A DNA stretch of 64,000 nucleotides from Misgurnus anguillicaudatus. Its lineage: Eukaryota > Chordata > Actinopteri > Cypriniformes > Cobitidae. Position numbers and translations under genes: made by a program. Below the pieces are notes generated by a model that saw nothing but the letters and a program-made list of their open reading frames with translations, ran no database searches and was not told the DNA's origin. This document shows positions 48,001-60,612 of the stretch, piece after piece (the first letter of the stretch is position 1; each line of letters opens with the position of its first letter). The stretch spans positions 24,579,501 through 24,643,500 of the forward strand of contig NC_073355.2 of NCBI RefSeq assembly GCF_027580225.2. Direction: 5' to 3'.

Positions 48001-49390
48001 ATTCATTATTTTATTTATTTGGCTTATAAATCTTTGCTTGACAAATCATTGATTACTTAGCACAGACAAATAATGTTTGTTAATTAATTTGTTTACAACT
48101 AAAAAGTGTCATTTTACAAGTATTGGTATCTTTTTCCCATTCTCATGACTGTGGATGGTTGGTGTCAGGGTTTTGTTTCTTACAGTAGTATTATGCATGT
48201 TTGTCTCTGAAGTGTTTCATGATTTCCCTGCTCCGTGATTCACTGTCAACATGATTTCATGTTATAAATTCAACATTTAATCATGTGGCACCAACAGCCG
48301 CTCTGTGTACTTTCATGTTGGCTGAGTGTGACGTTGACTAATGGCATCAGCTTTGGTTCACATTTCAACATAGTGGTCTACCAACACTTTGGTGGCCTGC
48401 GTAGAGTTCACATTGTATTCTTTACATGAGGTATAATATATGACAGTGTTATAATGAATCAAAAAAACGACATGCTTTAATTGCTTATTTACACAAGCTA
48501 ATGCCATTAAGCACCTGGAGGGCCATTTCTCTATACCTTCAGTAGGTTGGGGAGTTGTACTCGAGAAAATATTTTGACATTAATCATTGTCAGCTTTCAG
48601 CTATATTACACTGAGCGTAAAGTGGATTACTCTTCCACAGCAGTTTTTACTCTTTAAGCTCTTTACTGTAGCTTCCTTTTAGTATTAGGCACTATAGAAA
48701 CAGATTGGCTTGAAGAAAGCAAAACAAATGTGATTTAATGCTTTAAGACGATTTTCGCATATTTTATGGCCTTTTATCAAACGTCCATACTTTTTTCAGG
48801 TAATTAACTGAAAGCGAAACGTAAGGGGTTCCTATTATAAATCCCTCATCCATTATTTCATTCGAATTGAAGGTTGATTTGTATTTAAAGGTTCACATAT
48901 TTGTATTGTCATTCTTGTTTTGTAATGAACATATTTTAAAGCAGTTCCTTTTATGAGAATATAGTCTCTGTATAAGCTTCATATTTACTCAGGACCAAAT
49001 GCTCAGGATGCAAAACCCGCTAAATGCCAGCTCTGTCAAAATGAGAATGCTCTTGGCACATATTATACATTCATTAAATAATCTTGCTTCAAATACAGTT
49101 AATCCCAGCCTCAGGCCATTCAGAAATACTGTTTTTTTGGCAGAATCAGTTAAACACCGCAAAGTCCTCTAAGTGCACGGATAAAGAGTTGGCTGAACGA
49201 TGGCGCACATACTAAATATATTAGGATATTGACCCAATTTTTTTGCCTTTTACCTTTATGCAAAAAGGACAATGATGTTATTAGAAGTGGAGATTTTTTA
49301 TGTACTTAGAGGGTTTTGCAGCAGTCAAATTTGTTAAAAAACAATTAAATGACTAAAGTGAGATTTGTGAAAAAAAGCCATTTAAATTAC
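45042..49390 (+). other. Probable elfn2 3' UTR and repeat-free flank
   Basis: This 4.3-kb AT-rich stretch has no inverted-end element, SINE or microsatellite that I can recognise, unlike nearly all the rest of the window. Candidate AATAAA signals are at 45694, 46683 and 46948. It may be a long 3' UTR, possibly with conserved regulatory sequence. Where transcription ends cannot be read from sequence alone. Confidence 0.45.
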
Positions 49391-49653
49391 CTACCTGTTC
49401 TCATGAGGTGCATATAAATGGCGCGCCGTGTGAAAAGTCATATACAAAAAAACGTACTTACGCAATACTTACGCCAAACTACAATTTTGTGTGCATATTT
49501 TTAAACCATGGTCACTTGGAGTAGGGTTAGAATTGGGGTTTGGATGTCATTTTATGGAACAAAAAGTTGTAACCCAAAACCCAAGCGACAATGGTAAAAA
49601 AATTAACATTCAAAAACCCATACATTGAACGACATGAAAAGACCCGTCGTATT

Positions 49654-50439
49654 ACACTGTAAGCCCGGATAAGTTGAGTTTACTTAAAAAAATTAAGCAA
49701 ACTTGTTGCCCTAAAAAATGTAAGTAATGATTACTTAACAACTTTAAGTGAAGTTTACTTAAACACATACGTTGTTCTAACAACAATTTTAAGTTGAATA
49801 GACAATGTTTTTATGTTCTAATACTCCTGCACTCTTAACCCGGATTAGTTGACATTACTAGAAATTTGCGAGGGAACCGGTTGCATATAACTTTAATTTT
49901 AGCACTTTACATTACTTTTGATGTTATAAATGGTATTATAACACAAAATTAATGACTGAAGTCAATCATTGAATAAATTCTGCACAGAAACGCACACAAA
50001 ACTGTGTTTTTGACACAGTGACATGCATCAGTACTGTGGAGAGAATTACAATAGAACAGGGTTCATGTACGGAAACACTGATCACCTGAACGGTGACTTC
50101 ACAAAATTATCATTTACAACCAAACGACATCAATAATATAAGAGCTTGAACCTATATGACATTTTATTAACAAATATTTCGTTTTTATAAAATATCAATT
50201 TTTATTCTGAGAAAAAGCTGAAAATAATCAAAATATTCAGGCGCAAAGGATTATGGGTATTCCTCACAACATGAACTAGTAATTTTAAGTTCATTCTACT
50301 TGAATGTTTTAGTTTAATGGGTTTTGCAAGCTTAAAAGTTGAATCAACTAAACGTTTTTAAGCTTTGGCTTCAAAACACAAAATATTAAGTGATGTTTAC
50401 TTCATTGTTTAATAAAGACAATATCTGGGTTAACAATGT
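49654..50439. repeat. MITE with CACTGTAAGCCCGGATAA-like ends
   Basis: The left end is cactgtaagcccggataag and the right end is the diverged inverse (ctgggttaacaatg). The interior has repeats of 'aagttga' and 'ttaagt' typical of small fish MITEs, and an internal second copy of the terminal motif (cactcttaacccggatta, 49831-49848). It is nested in family Q. Confidence 0.5.
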
Positions 50440-50484
50440 AAGTGAACGTGAAGGACTATGCATGCAAATTTGGAGTTAGGCATA

Positions 50485-50780
50485 TTTATACCACGGGTCT
50501 GTTGAATGCTTTATTCGGAATGACTGAGAAATGTTCCGTGGGTGTTGATTATTTTTTTGTAAACCGCACACCTAACTTGTCAAATGTCTTAAAAATATGC
50601 ACCAGAGCAATGTTTTTGGTAACCGTGGTATGCAGAATAATTGACTTCGGTCCTTTGAATTATTGGAAAATAATGCACACCCGCGGTGTAACAGCACTCC
50701 ACTTCGCGACACATTACCACCTTGGGTGTGCATTATTTTCTTATAATTAAAACGGCCTGTCATCAATTAATCCTTACGTA
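50485..50780. repeat. Family P copy
   Basis: It contains 'tgttgaatgctttattcgg' (50499-50517), then the inverted pair 'ggaaaataatgcacac' and 'gtgtgcattattttc', and ends with 'atcaattaatccttacgta'. The same modules in another order are at 22730-22890. Confidence 0.55.
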
Positions 50781-50828
50781 TTGAACGACTTTTCACACGG
50801 CGTGCTATTTATACACGCATCATAAGAA

Positions 50829-53800
50829 TGGGTTGAAATTACTGACTAATAACTTTTTCATTGCCATTCAAGTGAACTTACTGAACCTAACCATAAAAGC
50901 CTGATATAAATGCTCATTTACAAGAAAACATGTCAGACGCACTTAGAGGGTTTTGCATCCAAGCTCTTAAAATATCGTTTGTTCGTCATCATTTTGCCAC
51001 AAAATTTATACACCACTGGAGCAACCGCACTACAGTATGTATTATCAACACATTTAGATGCTACTTTAAATGACCTCCTCATTTGCTGCACCTGTCTTTG
51101 TTCAGAGCTCAAAGGAAGCCTGGAGTAAATCACTGGAGGATTCTAGAGTCGAGATAATTCCACTTTTTAGAAAGCTTTTCAGTCATTATCTGTTTCTTTG
51201 CTCTGAAGAGCCCCACAGTGTCAAGTGGCCATGTTTTCCCTCTCTCGTTTCCCGCTTGCTTGTTCACTCTCATACACAGTCCTCAGAATTTTGTCAATAT
51301 GCTGTTGTGTTAGAAAGTACGACGAGAGTGGAGGATGGAGGAACAGAACCAGAAAAGACAATAAAAGGGCACATCGCTGCTCTTCTTTAACATTCAGCCC
51401 AGGGGCCTTGGTAACCTAATTAGGGCATCAGTCTTTACATTATACAGAACTTGTATAGAGATGAGTGAAGATGCGCAGTTAACACTGAATAAGCTGAAAT
51501 GCTCAGAGTGAGAAACATTAAACACTCAAGATCAGAGAGAGAGACAGTGAGATTGGATTTTGAGAGAGAATTGAATGGAGTAAGCAAGCTGCTTCATCCT
51601 GATAATGTTTCTGAAAAAATGCACATACTGTATAATCATTTCTTTAACTTTCATTTACAGTTCTGCGTCCTGTTTGCAATCCTAGTTAAAATTCACTTTA
51701 AATTTGAAATGTAAATGACGGTTTAATTCTGAATAGGGCTTAACCGTATCACACACTCGGAAATTGTGAGAAATGCTTAAGAGACGTGAGAATAAGGAAA
51801 TTAAAAGAGCTGGCTAGGATTTTCCTAGCGATTTACACTGGGGGGAACGCCAGCTAATCCTGAATACTTCTCATCCTCCTCCATCATTCATTTCTCAATT
51901 AACACTATCTTGATCCTCAGTCTTTATAAAAGCACTTCAGAAACTGTTTCAGCACAAAGAACAGATTTTGTTTTCAGTTGAAACACATGCATGTGTTCAT
52001 ATGTGCTTTTATATATCAATTGGTACTGAGTATTCAGTCCTTCTGTGACTTTGAAGCTCATTGTAAAGTGGGTAGACATTACAGTAGGTGTTTGTGAAGG
52101 TGGTGATTTATTCATGATGTTGAATCTACCCAATTTCAATCTATAGTCAATTTTAACACTCCTCTAATGAGCCTGATGGGTCGACAAGAGCTTCGAGTCC
52201 CTTACATGATGTTGGCATGCGATTGGCTGTTTTTTTTTTGTCTCTTTGAGCCCTCACCTGTAGGCTCAGGAAATTTTGTGACAATTTATAGCTTCTGTCT
52301 TCTTTTTCATGCCTTTGTTTCACAAATTTGATTTCGTGTTTTAGGACGACTGGAAAGGTGAACGTTAGAAAAAGTTATATTTGTGAATGACAAATTTTGT
52401 AAAAAGTTCAAAGCTGTTTTTGTCACCGAGCTAAAGTTATCTTACTATTTATTGTTATTATGTTTCAAACTTTTTCTGGTGGGGAAATGCAATGATCAGA
52501 AATCTTGAAACTGTGGGAAGTGAAATTGAACAAATTGTTACGTTTGCATGATTTCCTGTATTTTTCAAGAGAAGAATTATATTGTTGTGTATACTGAGTG
52601 GAAACGTACAAACTAGGCATTTAAATATGTCAAATAATTTACCACATTTTGAGGGTTTATGCTAAAGGTGTGTTTTATACCTCCAAGATGTGTAACGCTA
52701 AGGTTCTTCCATTGTCTGTGGTCCAAATCTATGCCGTCAATCAAAAGCTTATTATATACAGTACAGTTTTAAGCAATCTGCCTAAACGATGCCTTGGGAA
52801 AGCTTTGTATTCTGCTCTACACTTGCCAAAAAATAGTTGCATTGGTCGATTGTGTTTAGTGCCAAAACAAACAAAAAAACACTTTTTTATTTCTTGTGGG
52901 TTTATACATCAAATGTATCTTGAAAACACAATGTGAAACTGTAGCAAACTGTGATTCAGGTCATCCACTGCAGAACTCAGTGCCACCCAACAGACTCCAG
53001 ATCAATAAATGAGTGTATACAGCACATCCACCACATTAACCTTGCAGGTGTCTCGTGGTAGCCCTTGCCTCTGAAAACATCAGATAAAAACATTTTCCCT
53101 TTCATGGCGGCTCGGTGAATCAATGCTAAAGCAAACATTGGCTTCAGTATTTCTGAGAAGTAGGCTGATGGGTGGAACACACTGGTTGTGTAAGAGACCA
53201 GGTGGTTTGTTCAGAAGATTGTAATCTCTAGAGGTTATGGAAGATGTCATTCTCTGACTGGAGAAACCTGGATTGATTATTTAAGGAAGAGAGACTCTTG
53301 CCAAAGGTTTTTACATCTCCAGTTTATGCGTATATGTGGAAAAAATGTGAAATACTTTTAACAGTAGACTGTATGATTGTGAAGCAGAAGACAGAGAGGT
53401 GGGAAAAAAGCTTCTGATATTTTTCTTAGTTAACATTGAGTCAAACTTGCAGGTGGGAACCAAAGCTTTTCCATGGCAGCACACAGAACAGTTTCTGAGA
53501 GATATATAGTTTGACATTGGTAGTTGAATTTTAAATGCAAGATTTGAGTTTAAAATTAGTTCAATCAATTTTCCAGAAACTTTTCAACGGATTTACCCTC
53601 TAAATCAGCTGTATATGTCTTTGCCTCTTTCTTTCTTTACTTTAAGGAATGGATCTCAATTTCTTTGTAAGAAAAAGCCTCTATGGTTTGCTTGCATTTA
53701 TTTTCATCCTACATTTTCTCCACCACAAATTCTGTACAAAAGATCTATTTCTATATTTGCAATAAATTTGTAATGAAGAAAAGTTGCTAGTGTACTTATC

Positions 53801-53894
53801 GTATTTTCTAAGACAAAACATACAAGATGTATATAAATTTGTATTCCACACCTCTCTTGTTTCTTGCTGGAGCTGCGACTTATTCAAACAATAA
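50829..53894. other. Non-coding, nothing recognised
   Basis: Only short ORFs without recognisable domains occur on either strand. No clear inverted-end element was found. Confidence 0.4.
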
Positions 53895-54712
53895 CACTGT
53901 AAAAAATGTTTCTGTGCCTTAGTAGATTTAAAAAAAATAAATTGAGTAAACTGTATTAAAAAAAAAATAATTCTTGTTTTTTTAATCAAAATATGAGTTA
54001 AAATAAAATAAAAATTGGAATAAATTGATTGATTCTAAATGAGCACATTATTGAGTAAATTCAACTTAATTTTATTATCTATAATCGATTTAAATTTGTA
54101 AGAAAGAAATTAACTTATTAATTTTGTGTTAAAACTACATGAATTATTTGAGTAAACACAACTAACTAGGCAGTGGACTTGCAGTTCCCAGCATGCTTTG
54201 CATGGGACTGCATTTGGAGAGTGAAAATTGAATTGAAACTTTTTTTGTTTTGTTTTTAACTAAAAAGAAAGACTTGTTAGTGTTTAATGTTCATTTATCT
54301 TCGATATTTGGAAGAGTTTCTGTTTCTTCTTTGAGTTTTGTAGTTACCATTGTTCAGAAGACTGGTGCTTGTGCATAGACTGCATACTGAAGTATGTCGC
54401 GCTTTACAGCTGCCCAAAACGAAACTGAGTGGGTGTGTTGTTTGAATAAACGTTTCTAGCCCTCATCTGACGGCATAAAAAACAACAACTAACCATAAAT
54501 ACGCTACCTGTACCAAGAAAAGAAGGTTTATCTAACTGAGTAATACTAGCACAATTAGTTAACTCAACTCAATTTTATTGCATTCATATTAAGTAATGTT
54601 AGTGTGTTCAATATACTTAAAAAAGGTTGAAAGTTGACTCAACCTAAAACTTCCCATGCAGTCACTTGCCTCACTTTTTATAAGTTAGATCTAGGTATTA
54701 CTTTTTACAGTG
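53895..54712. repeat. MITE-like element with CACTGTAAAAA ends
   Basis: The left end is cactgtaaaaaatg and the right end ctttttacagtg. The interior is very AT-rich, with 'aactcaa / ttgagt' repeats at both sides. There is no transposase. The termini resemble 40527-40687 and 55218-55420. Confidence 0.5.
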
Positions 54713-55217
54713 CTACGATAAGATGATTACAGTCAATGTATCCTTTCTTCACAGTGCTAACAGACAGCACCCTTGTTTCTTCAAAGATATTAAGCCATCA
54801 ACACACAAAGCCCATTAAATTATAAAGCAATTAAAATGTTGTGTGGGAGTGAATGTTTGATAAGTGGATAATACAGCACTATGGTTGTAAATGTACTGAC
54901 CAGGATAAATAATTCAGACGTGCGAGCTGAGACATCCACCAATCTCTTCTCAAATGAGGCAAAAAACATCCACAACTCCATAATATCTTTCTTTAAAAAA
55001 GATGTTTATAAAGTAAACACAGCTGCACAACTCACAATGATCAGTAAAGATGGATGCATTGTCAGTTGTGCAGTTTTTTTTTTCTTTCAAATAAAGTATG
55101 CTTACACTGTAATGTTACCGTTTCACATCTGTGTGAAATATAAAATGGGCTGGGGTGCTTTAAAACTGCAGCTGTACATTAAATATACATATACATACAG
55201 TATTTAAAGGGCAACTG

Positions 55218-55420
55218 CACTGTAAAAAACATTTCTGTAGAAATTACAGTATTATTGAGTAGCAACTAGCTGCCAGTAACTTACTGTAGATGTTACATTT
55301 ATGTTATTTACTGGCAACAGTTTGATCAAAGTTAAATGAATACGAGACATTTTTAGTCTTTATCTTCTACAGTTAGTTACTGGCAACCAGCTGCGTAATT
55401 GCAGCAATTTTTTTACAGTG
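55218..55420. repeat. 203-bp MITE with CACTGTAAAAAA ends
   Basis: The left end cactgtaaaaaac and right end ttttttacagtg are inverted. The internal blocks 'agctgccagtaac' and 'gttactggcaaccagct' are also inverted. It seems inserted in an older repeat whose sequence resumes at 55421. Confidence 0.65.
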
Positions 55421-55784
55421 TGTTGTCCGATTCACGTTTTCCTTTGGTGTGTAAGTGTGTTAGTACATGTTAACAATATGCAAAAGGTACAAACCCCTAA
55501 GTAAATGATGACGTGAGTTATCATCTTCAACGCAAATCTCTTTTCTTGGACTACAACAAACACACGGATTGCAGGCAACAGTTTACTTCCCGGGCTTGTT
55601 GACATAGACAAGATCGACATAATCATAATTTCTCCCGCTTCAGACTCACAGCCTTTAAATTAACTACTGTTAGCATTGCATTGTGACCGAATCTTTCAAA
55701 CATGGTAAGGAGCGTCACATTTCCGGCTGACGTCAGAGGTATTCAGGCCAATCACAACGTACAGTTTAGCTGGACAATCAGGGA
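55421..55784. repeat. Old repeat fragment shared with 4298-4332
   Basis: It starts with 'cacgttttcctttggtgtgt' (55432-55451) and 'gtacatgttaac', found also near 4.3 kb. It continues with CpG-richer sequence (aaacatggtaaggagcgtca at 55699-55718) up to the FB4 arm. No coding domain was found. Confidence 0.45.
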
Positions 55785-56020
55785 CCCAAGGCGTCAAAAT
55801 CTGAAGCATGTTCAAACGCCTTCAGCGTCAGTATGAAGACGCGAAGGGTGCCCCTATGCGTCACTATATCGACGAAATGGTAACTCCGTTGCTTTCATGC
55901 TAATCCCTCAGCGTCGGATATAGACGAAAGGGAATCCCGGAAGGTGATGCCGTCATGTTATGCGACGATCGGCAGGATCATGCCGCTTCTGGACGGTAAC
56001 TACTCAAATTTTTTCCAATT

Positions 56021-56245
56021 TTTAAACCATTGTCGCTTGGGGTTGGGATTAGACTTGGGATTTGGATGTCAGTTTGTTTATACTTTTTGTCTTCTGATTT
56101 TAAACTATTGTTGCTTGGGGTTAGAGTTCAAGTTTGGGTTAGGATGTCTGTATTGGTTTATACTTTTTGTCTTCTGATTTTTAAACCATTGTCGCTTGGG
56201 GTTAGGGTTAGAGTTGGGTTTGGGTTAGGATGTAATTTTATGTAA
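56021..56245 (+). repeat. Minisatellite, three units of about 77-82 bp
   Basis: Three tandem units begin near 56021, 56098 and 56180 with 'tttaaaccattgtcgcttgg' or a near copy, and run through 'tatactttttgtcttctga'. Unit 3 is shortened. ORFs across it encode repeats only by chance. Confidence 0.75.
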
Positions 56246-56271
56246 CAGAAAGTCGTTCTAACCCCAACCCC

Positions 56272-57069
56272 ATAGCCTGGTAATACCATCCTCTGCTATT
56301 TTGCTTCGCTTCATAGACAGAGTCTGGCTGGGCATAATTGACAATCGTTTTCCTTCTCGTGGGAGGGGCTTGTCTGAAGTTTAAAATCATTGGTCTAAAC
56401 GTAAACCAATCACACAAAACATTTGGATATGATGTGCTTTATGCGCCGGATAGACAGAACACTATCCTTACGGTGGCTTTCCACTCACGTCTAACGGGAG
56501 GAATGCCCCTCTCTCCTCTCAAACTCTTCCACCAGACAACCATAACCATATGTAAATTAAATCTTCCTACCTTATTATTTTCTGGTTAATCAGGAATGTC
56601 ACCAAAGAATGCTTGCCCACGCGTCCTTCACCATTAACTGTGAACAATATAATTCCATCCCATGATTTCTCGATCGTTGTGCACGTCAAGCTGTGCTGCA
56701 CACAGTTTCTCGCTGACGATCGGTAAAGTTGATAAATTAAACTTTTCCAAAAACTTGGCGGGAGTAGGGCAACAACATAATCTCCATTCAAATGTTTAAC
56801 AAACACTTTTCTTGTTCGGGTTTAAGTTGGCAAGTGCCGGTTCTCCACAACAGAGCAAATAGCTTTCTGTGTCTCCATGTCCACAACAAACTACAACCGT
56901 GATTCGGCGTTTAGCGTCTACGTCACGGCTCTCAGCCCGCCCTCTGTTCGTTGATTGGACGGCCGTTTTGAGACCGGAGGAAAACGGTTTGAATGGGAGG
57001 TATCTCAGACTGAGTACAGAAGCGTAATGAAATTTAGCGGAAGTACGAAGTCTGACGTAGTCAGGCTAC
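56272..57069. mobile_element. Nested element with TAGCCTG inverted ends
   Basis: The left end is atagcctggtaa and the right end the inverse of gtagcctgactac. The flanks are caacccc on both sides (56265-56271 and 57070-57076), extendable to eight bases with one shifted base. The 0.8-kb interior has no domain-bearing ORF. It is probably a non-autonomous hAT-like element sitting in FB4. Confidence 0.6.
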
Positions 57070-57331
57070 CAACCCCAAGCGACAATGGTAAAAAATTTGG
57101 AACAAAAATTGAGTAGTTACCGTCCAGAAGCGTCATGATCCTGCCGATCGTCGCATAACGTGATGGCATCACCTTCCGGGATTCCCTTTTGTCTATATCC
57201 GACGCTGAGGGATTAGCATGAAAGCAACGGAGCTACCATTTCGACGATATAGTGATGCATAGGGGCACCCTTCGCGTCTTCATACTGACGCTGAAGGCGT
57301 TTGAACATGCTTCAGATTTTGACGCCTTGGG

Positions 57332-59284
57332 GAGTGAGAATGGGTTGCATATTTGCATTCTTACTACATTGGCTTTCTCACGTTTCTCTTTCTCAATGAA
57401 CGGTCACAAATTTTATTTTAATACACATGAATGTGTAAAAAAATTTCTCGTTCATCTGCTTCTGTTCTCAAAAATCAAAATATGTTCATGTTTATATGAC
57501 CAAATAGTTCCGTTTTAAAACATTTGAGGATAAACTGATAAGTAATGGGAAAAGTTGTTTTGTAGGTAAATAGCTTAATAACGCGTCAGCTCCGTACACT
57601 TTGTCTCAGCTGCTCAGCTCACTCAAATACATTTATTTTTGTACAGTGATTTATTTTTATTGAAAGATCATATTTACATCCCGCCATAAATGTAAGCCAT
57701 CGCGGGATCAGGCAGCTCCGGCATCCCGAGATGAACAACATCTCCTGCCCTGACTGCAGCTGGAAGAGACTCTGCTCTGCAGCGCGAGGACTAGGGCACC
57801 TGTGAGTGTTTTGGGATGGGGTTGAGCCCACGGAAGCAGCGGTAGCTGCTCGTTGAGAAGAGTTAATGATACGTTCTTTCAAGTCAAAGTCTCCAAAAGT
57901 CTCCAACAACACCAGAAAAAGTCGCTAGATTTGTCGCTAGTCGCTTTTTTAAAATAAGGGGCTAAAGGGGTCTGAAAAGTCACTAAATCTAGCGACAAAG
58001 TCGGCAAGTTGGCAACACTGTAAGTGAATGTTAAATCTACAAAAAATTACTTACATTGGTAACACCTTAAAAAGGTAAGCTTTATCAAATTTAAAAGGTA
58101 TAGTGGAGATTTACTTTTTCCGGGTGGATTATCAAGACTATTGTTCCTCCTGGTTGTCAATCGTTCTGGTGATACCTTTACGTAAGGCCGTCGTACATGC
58201 CCATCCCTAGGTAGTTTTTGCTTTCTGCGCATGCGCATTTTCAGGTGTATATGTGTGGTGAGCTACAGTTTCAGCCATTCGTTGAAGCTCGCTGTTCTCA
58301 CGGTGTTTTTTTTATGTCTGAGGGTTGCAAAATAAAGTGCATGAATTGTATGACAAGAAGAGAAAGGCCTCTGAAGAATGAAACAAGTCCAGAGTGTTTT
58401 TGAAAGAATATTTCCCATGCTGGCGTGCGCTAAAAGCACAGGTTGGGCTTCCCACTGATGCCTCAGTCGTGAAGTTTCTATTCGACAGGTAATTTGGAGA
58501 AATCCAGTTAAAATCACTGCTTTTTAAAGTTGATGTAAGCTATGATTGGCGATGCTAGCCCTGGCATGCATGGCACGGACACTGTAAAAATCTCAATTTG
58601 TCTAAAGTAACCTTATGACCAAATGGTAAAAGGTATCATGCTGAAATGTTCTAAAACCTTGTGTGTTAATTTTTGATCATTCCAATGTGTTCACCATAGT
58701 ATTTATTACACAAATCCATTGCAGATCATGTCTCGAGTCCTCACTTAATCGATCAGTATAATAAGTAAATAAAACACGGAATGTCATTTGACATTTTCTC
58801 TTGCAATGTTTTGAAAAGTATGCTTGTATGAGCCATGCCGACAGCAACTTGTAAACAGAGCGTGCACGAGAATAACATCTACTAAAATGAGTGCCTGAGA
58901 GAACATTTACACCTTTGCTGTACACAACCAAACAGTTAAACATAATCGTATAAATTTCAGTGCTTCTCCTCCTTTGTTTTAGATACATTACTGCCACAAG
59001 CTGTTTTACTGTAGATGTTGCCAAAAAAAAGAAGAAAAAAACGTCTACTGTATGACTGTCTGTCACCACCTTAGTTCATATTCACAGCTAACTGAGTTTG
59101 TGACTGAACTGTAATCAGAGTTGTGAGACATTTTGAATCATATGTCATACAGTTCCAGAAAATGAGAGTCACAGCATCATTGATTCACGGTGGACTCGTT
59201 CAAGCAGTAACCTATGAAACAGATGGAGGAAACCCCTAAGGGGCGGTGAGGTGGAGAATGAGACCTCACCAGCCTCTTCGATAT
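57332..59284. other. Non-coding; probable old repeat near 57.6-58.0 kb
   Basis: Around 57930-58020 there are repeats of 'gtcgctag / ctagcgac' in both senses, ending in 'ggcaacactg', which looks like a degraded element end. Nothing else was recognised. Confidence 0.4.
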
Positions 59285-59340
59285 TTCATGCCATAGAAAA
59301 AAATGGGTGATTTCTCGAAATATGTGCATGTTACGTATTT

Positions 59341-59793
59341 AAAGGGGACAGAGAATGAAAAACCATTTTTACCTTGTCTTTGTTGAATAATGGTAGTCTA
59401 CCCACATTCACAAACATACAAAAAGTGCTAAATATGGTAAACATCTCAGTCTCATAGAAATTTCTCTTTTAGAAATGTCAGCCAGAAAACAGCCCAATCT
59501 GAAAAACTGATGCTTATGACATCACAGGCATCTAACTGCCCCTCCACTTTAAAATAATTGGCTACATTTTTTGAGTGGCAGCAAAGTCAGCCAATCAGTA
59601 ATGAGATTGCAAGTTAAGCCAGTAGGGGGAGCCAAATAGGTGCAAAACCACTTGTTTAAAATCCCCCACCCTAATAGAGCTATCTGAGAGAGGTTTTTAG
59701 GAAGCTTCTAAGGCATTACAGACCCAAGTCTACATGTCCCATCACAGAACAAGGATAAATACTCAGTTGAATCATTCTATTTCACCTTTAAGA
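59341..59793. repeat. Possible dispersed repeat, AAAGGGGACAGAGAATG to CACCTTTAAG
   Basis: It starts aaaggggacagagaatga and ends tttcacctttaag. Start and end are weakly inverted (aaaggg.. and ..cctttaa). The interior holds 'cagccaatcagtaatgagat' (59587-59606) and no ORF of note. Tentative. Confidence 0.4.
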
Positions 59794-59933
59794 TTACCTT
59801 TCAATGGATATTTACAGTCATGCATATTTGCATTTTGACTTGCACTGCATTTTAGCTATACATCTTATCATGTTGACTGCATTTTAGTGTTATCTTTAAA
59901 CCATAAATATTCATCTGGTTTTAGGAATTTTCA

Positions 59934-59981
59934 AACACACACACACACACACACACACATACATACATACATACATACATA
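59934..59981. repeat. (CA)n(CATA)n microsatellite
   Basis: A CA run changes into CATA repeats at about 59959. Confidence 0.9.
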
Positions 59982-60500
59982 GAGTGGTCAGAGGTACAAT
60001 CTCATAGGCTAAGTGCTTTATTCAGTTGCACAGTGACTGCATGTACTTCTGTACACGGCATGAGGTCAACAGATTTGCCCAGGGGCATACAGGAAACTAA
60101 ACCAGAGACTGAATGAATAATGGAGCATAACCCTTTAACCTTAATATGTCTACAGCCTCCAGATCTATAAGAAACACCTCAAAGATTTTTTATTATTATT
60201 TATTTAGTGTTGTCTAATAATTAATGTTTATCACAGAGTTTAGGCAAAATCATCCTCAGGTAAAGCAGTGGTGTTATGTGATCTGCATCTGTTCAGCCTG
60301 CAGCTCTTTTTTACTCCTGAGGGCAAAAACGCCCTGGTGACAACATGCAATTATTCTGAATACAGTCTGTCATTGTGCAAACAGAGGCATTGGCGGATTC
60401 ATGCTTGTACTTATAAAAGGATTAAGTTCACCTTGCAAATTGTTTCTAATTAAAAATAATTCCAAATTATTTGTACTCTCTTAAATCTCTGTGCTAACTC
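59982..60500. other. Non-coding, nothing recognised
   Basis: There are short ORFs only. Confidence 0.4.
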
Positions 60501-60504
60501 TTAT

Positions 60505-60612
60505 GGCTTTTCTGTAACTCAACTGGTAGAGCTTTGTGTTACTGGAAATTATTATTAAAAACCTGAATGCACTGTAAGTCACTTTAGATAAAAGCATCTG
60601 CCAAATGCATCA
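60505..60612 (+). repeat. tRNA-related SINE remnant, second copy
   Basis: The head 'taactcaactggtagagctt' resembles a tRNA A-box region. The tail 'gtaagtcactttagataaaa' continuing into 'gcatctgccaaatgca' matches the fish SINE tail seen at 9293-9325. Confidence 0.6.

Larger units (their letters stand above)
49398..50828. repeat. Family Q element with inverted ends, containing nested repeats
   Basis: The left end (ttctcatgaggtgcatataa, then cgccgtgtgaaaagtc) is inverted at the right end (gacttttcacacggcgtgc, then cgcatcataagaa). Inside are a MITE (49654-50439) and a family P copy (50485-50780). The block 'aaccatggtcacttgg' (49505-49520) with its partner 'caagcgacaatgg' (49582-49594) is related to the minisatellite at 56021-56245. 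Confidence 0.65.
55785..57331. repeat. Foldback element with ~260-bp arms (FB4)
   Basis: The left arm (55785-56046) and right arm (57068-57331) are close inverted copies. Shared blocks include 'ggcgtcaaaatctgaagcat' at the outer ends and 'gtaactactcaa / ttgagtagttac' further in. The middle holds a minisatellite (56021-56245) and a nested element (56272-57069). Confidence 0.75.

Noticed and set aside
56018..56245. CRISPR-like or telomere-like repeats (ttaggg-like gggttaggg)
   Set aside because: Units are about 80 bp, only three, without distinct spacers; the gggttagggt text is part of a minisatellite unit.
58677..59069. 130-aa minus-strand ORF
   Set aside because: No domain or repeat of coding character was seen, and its codon content looks random.
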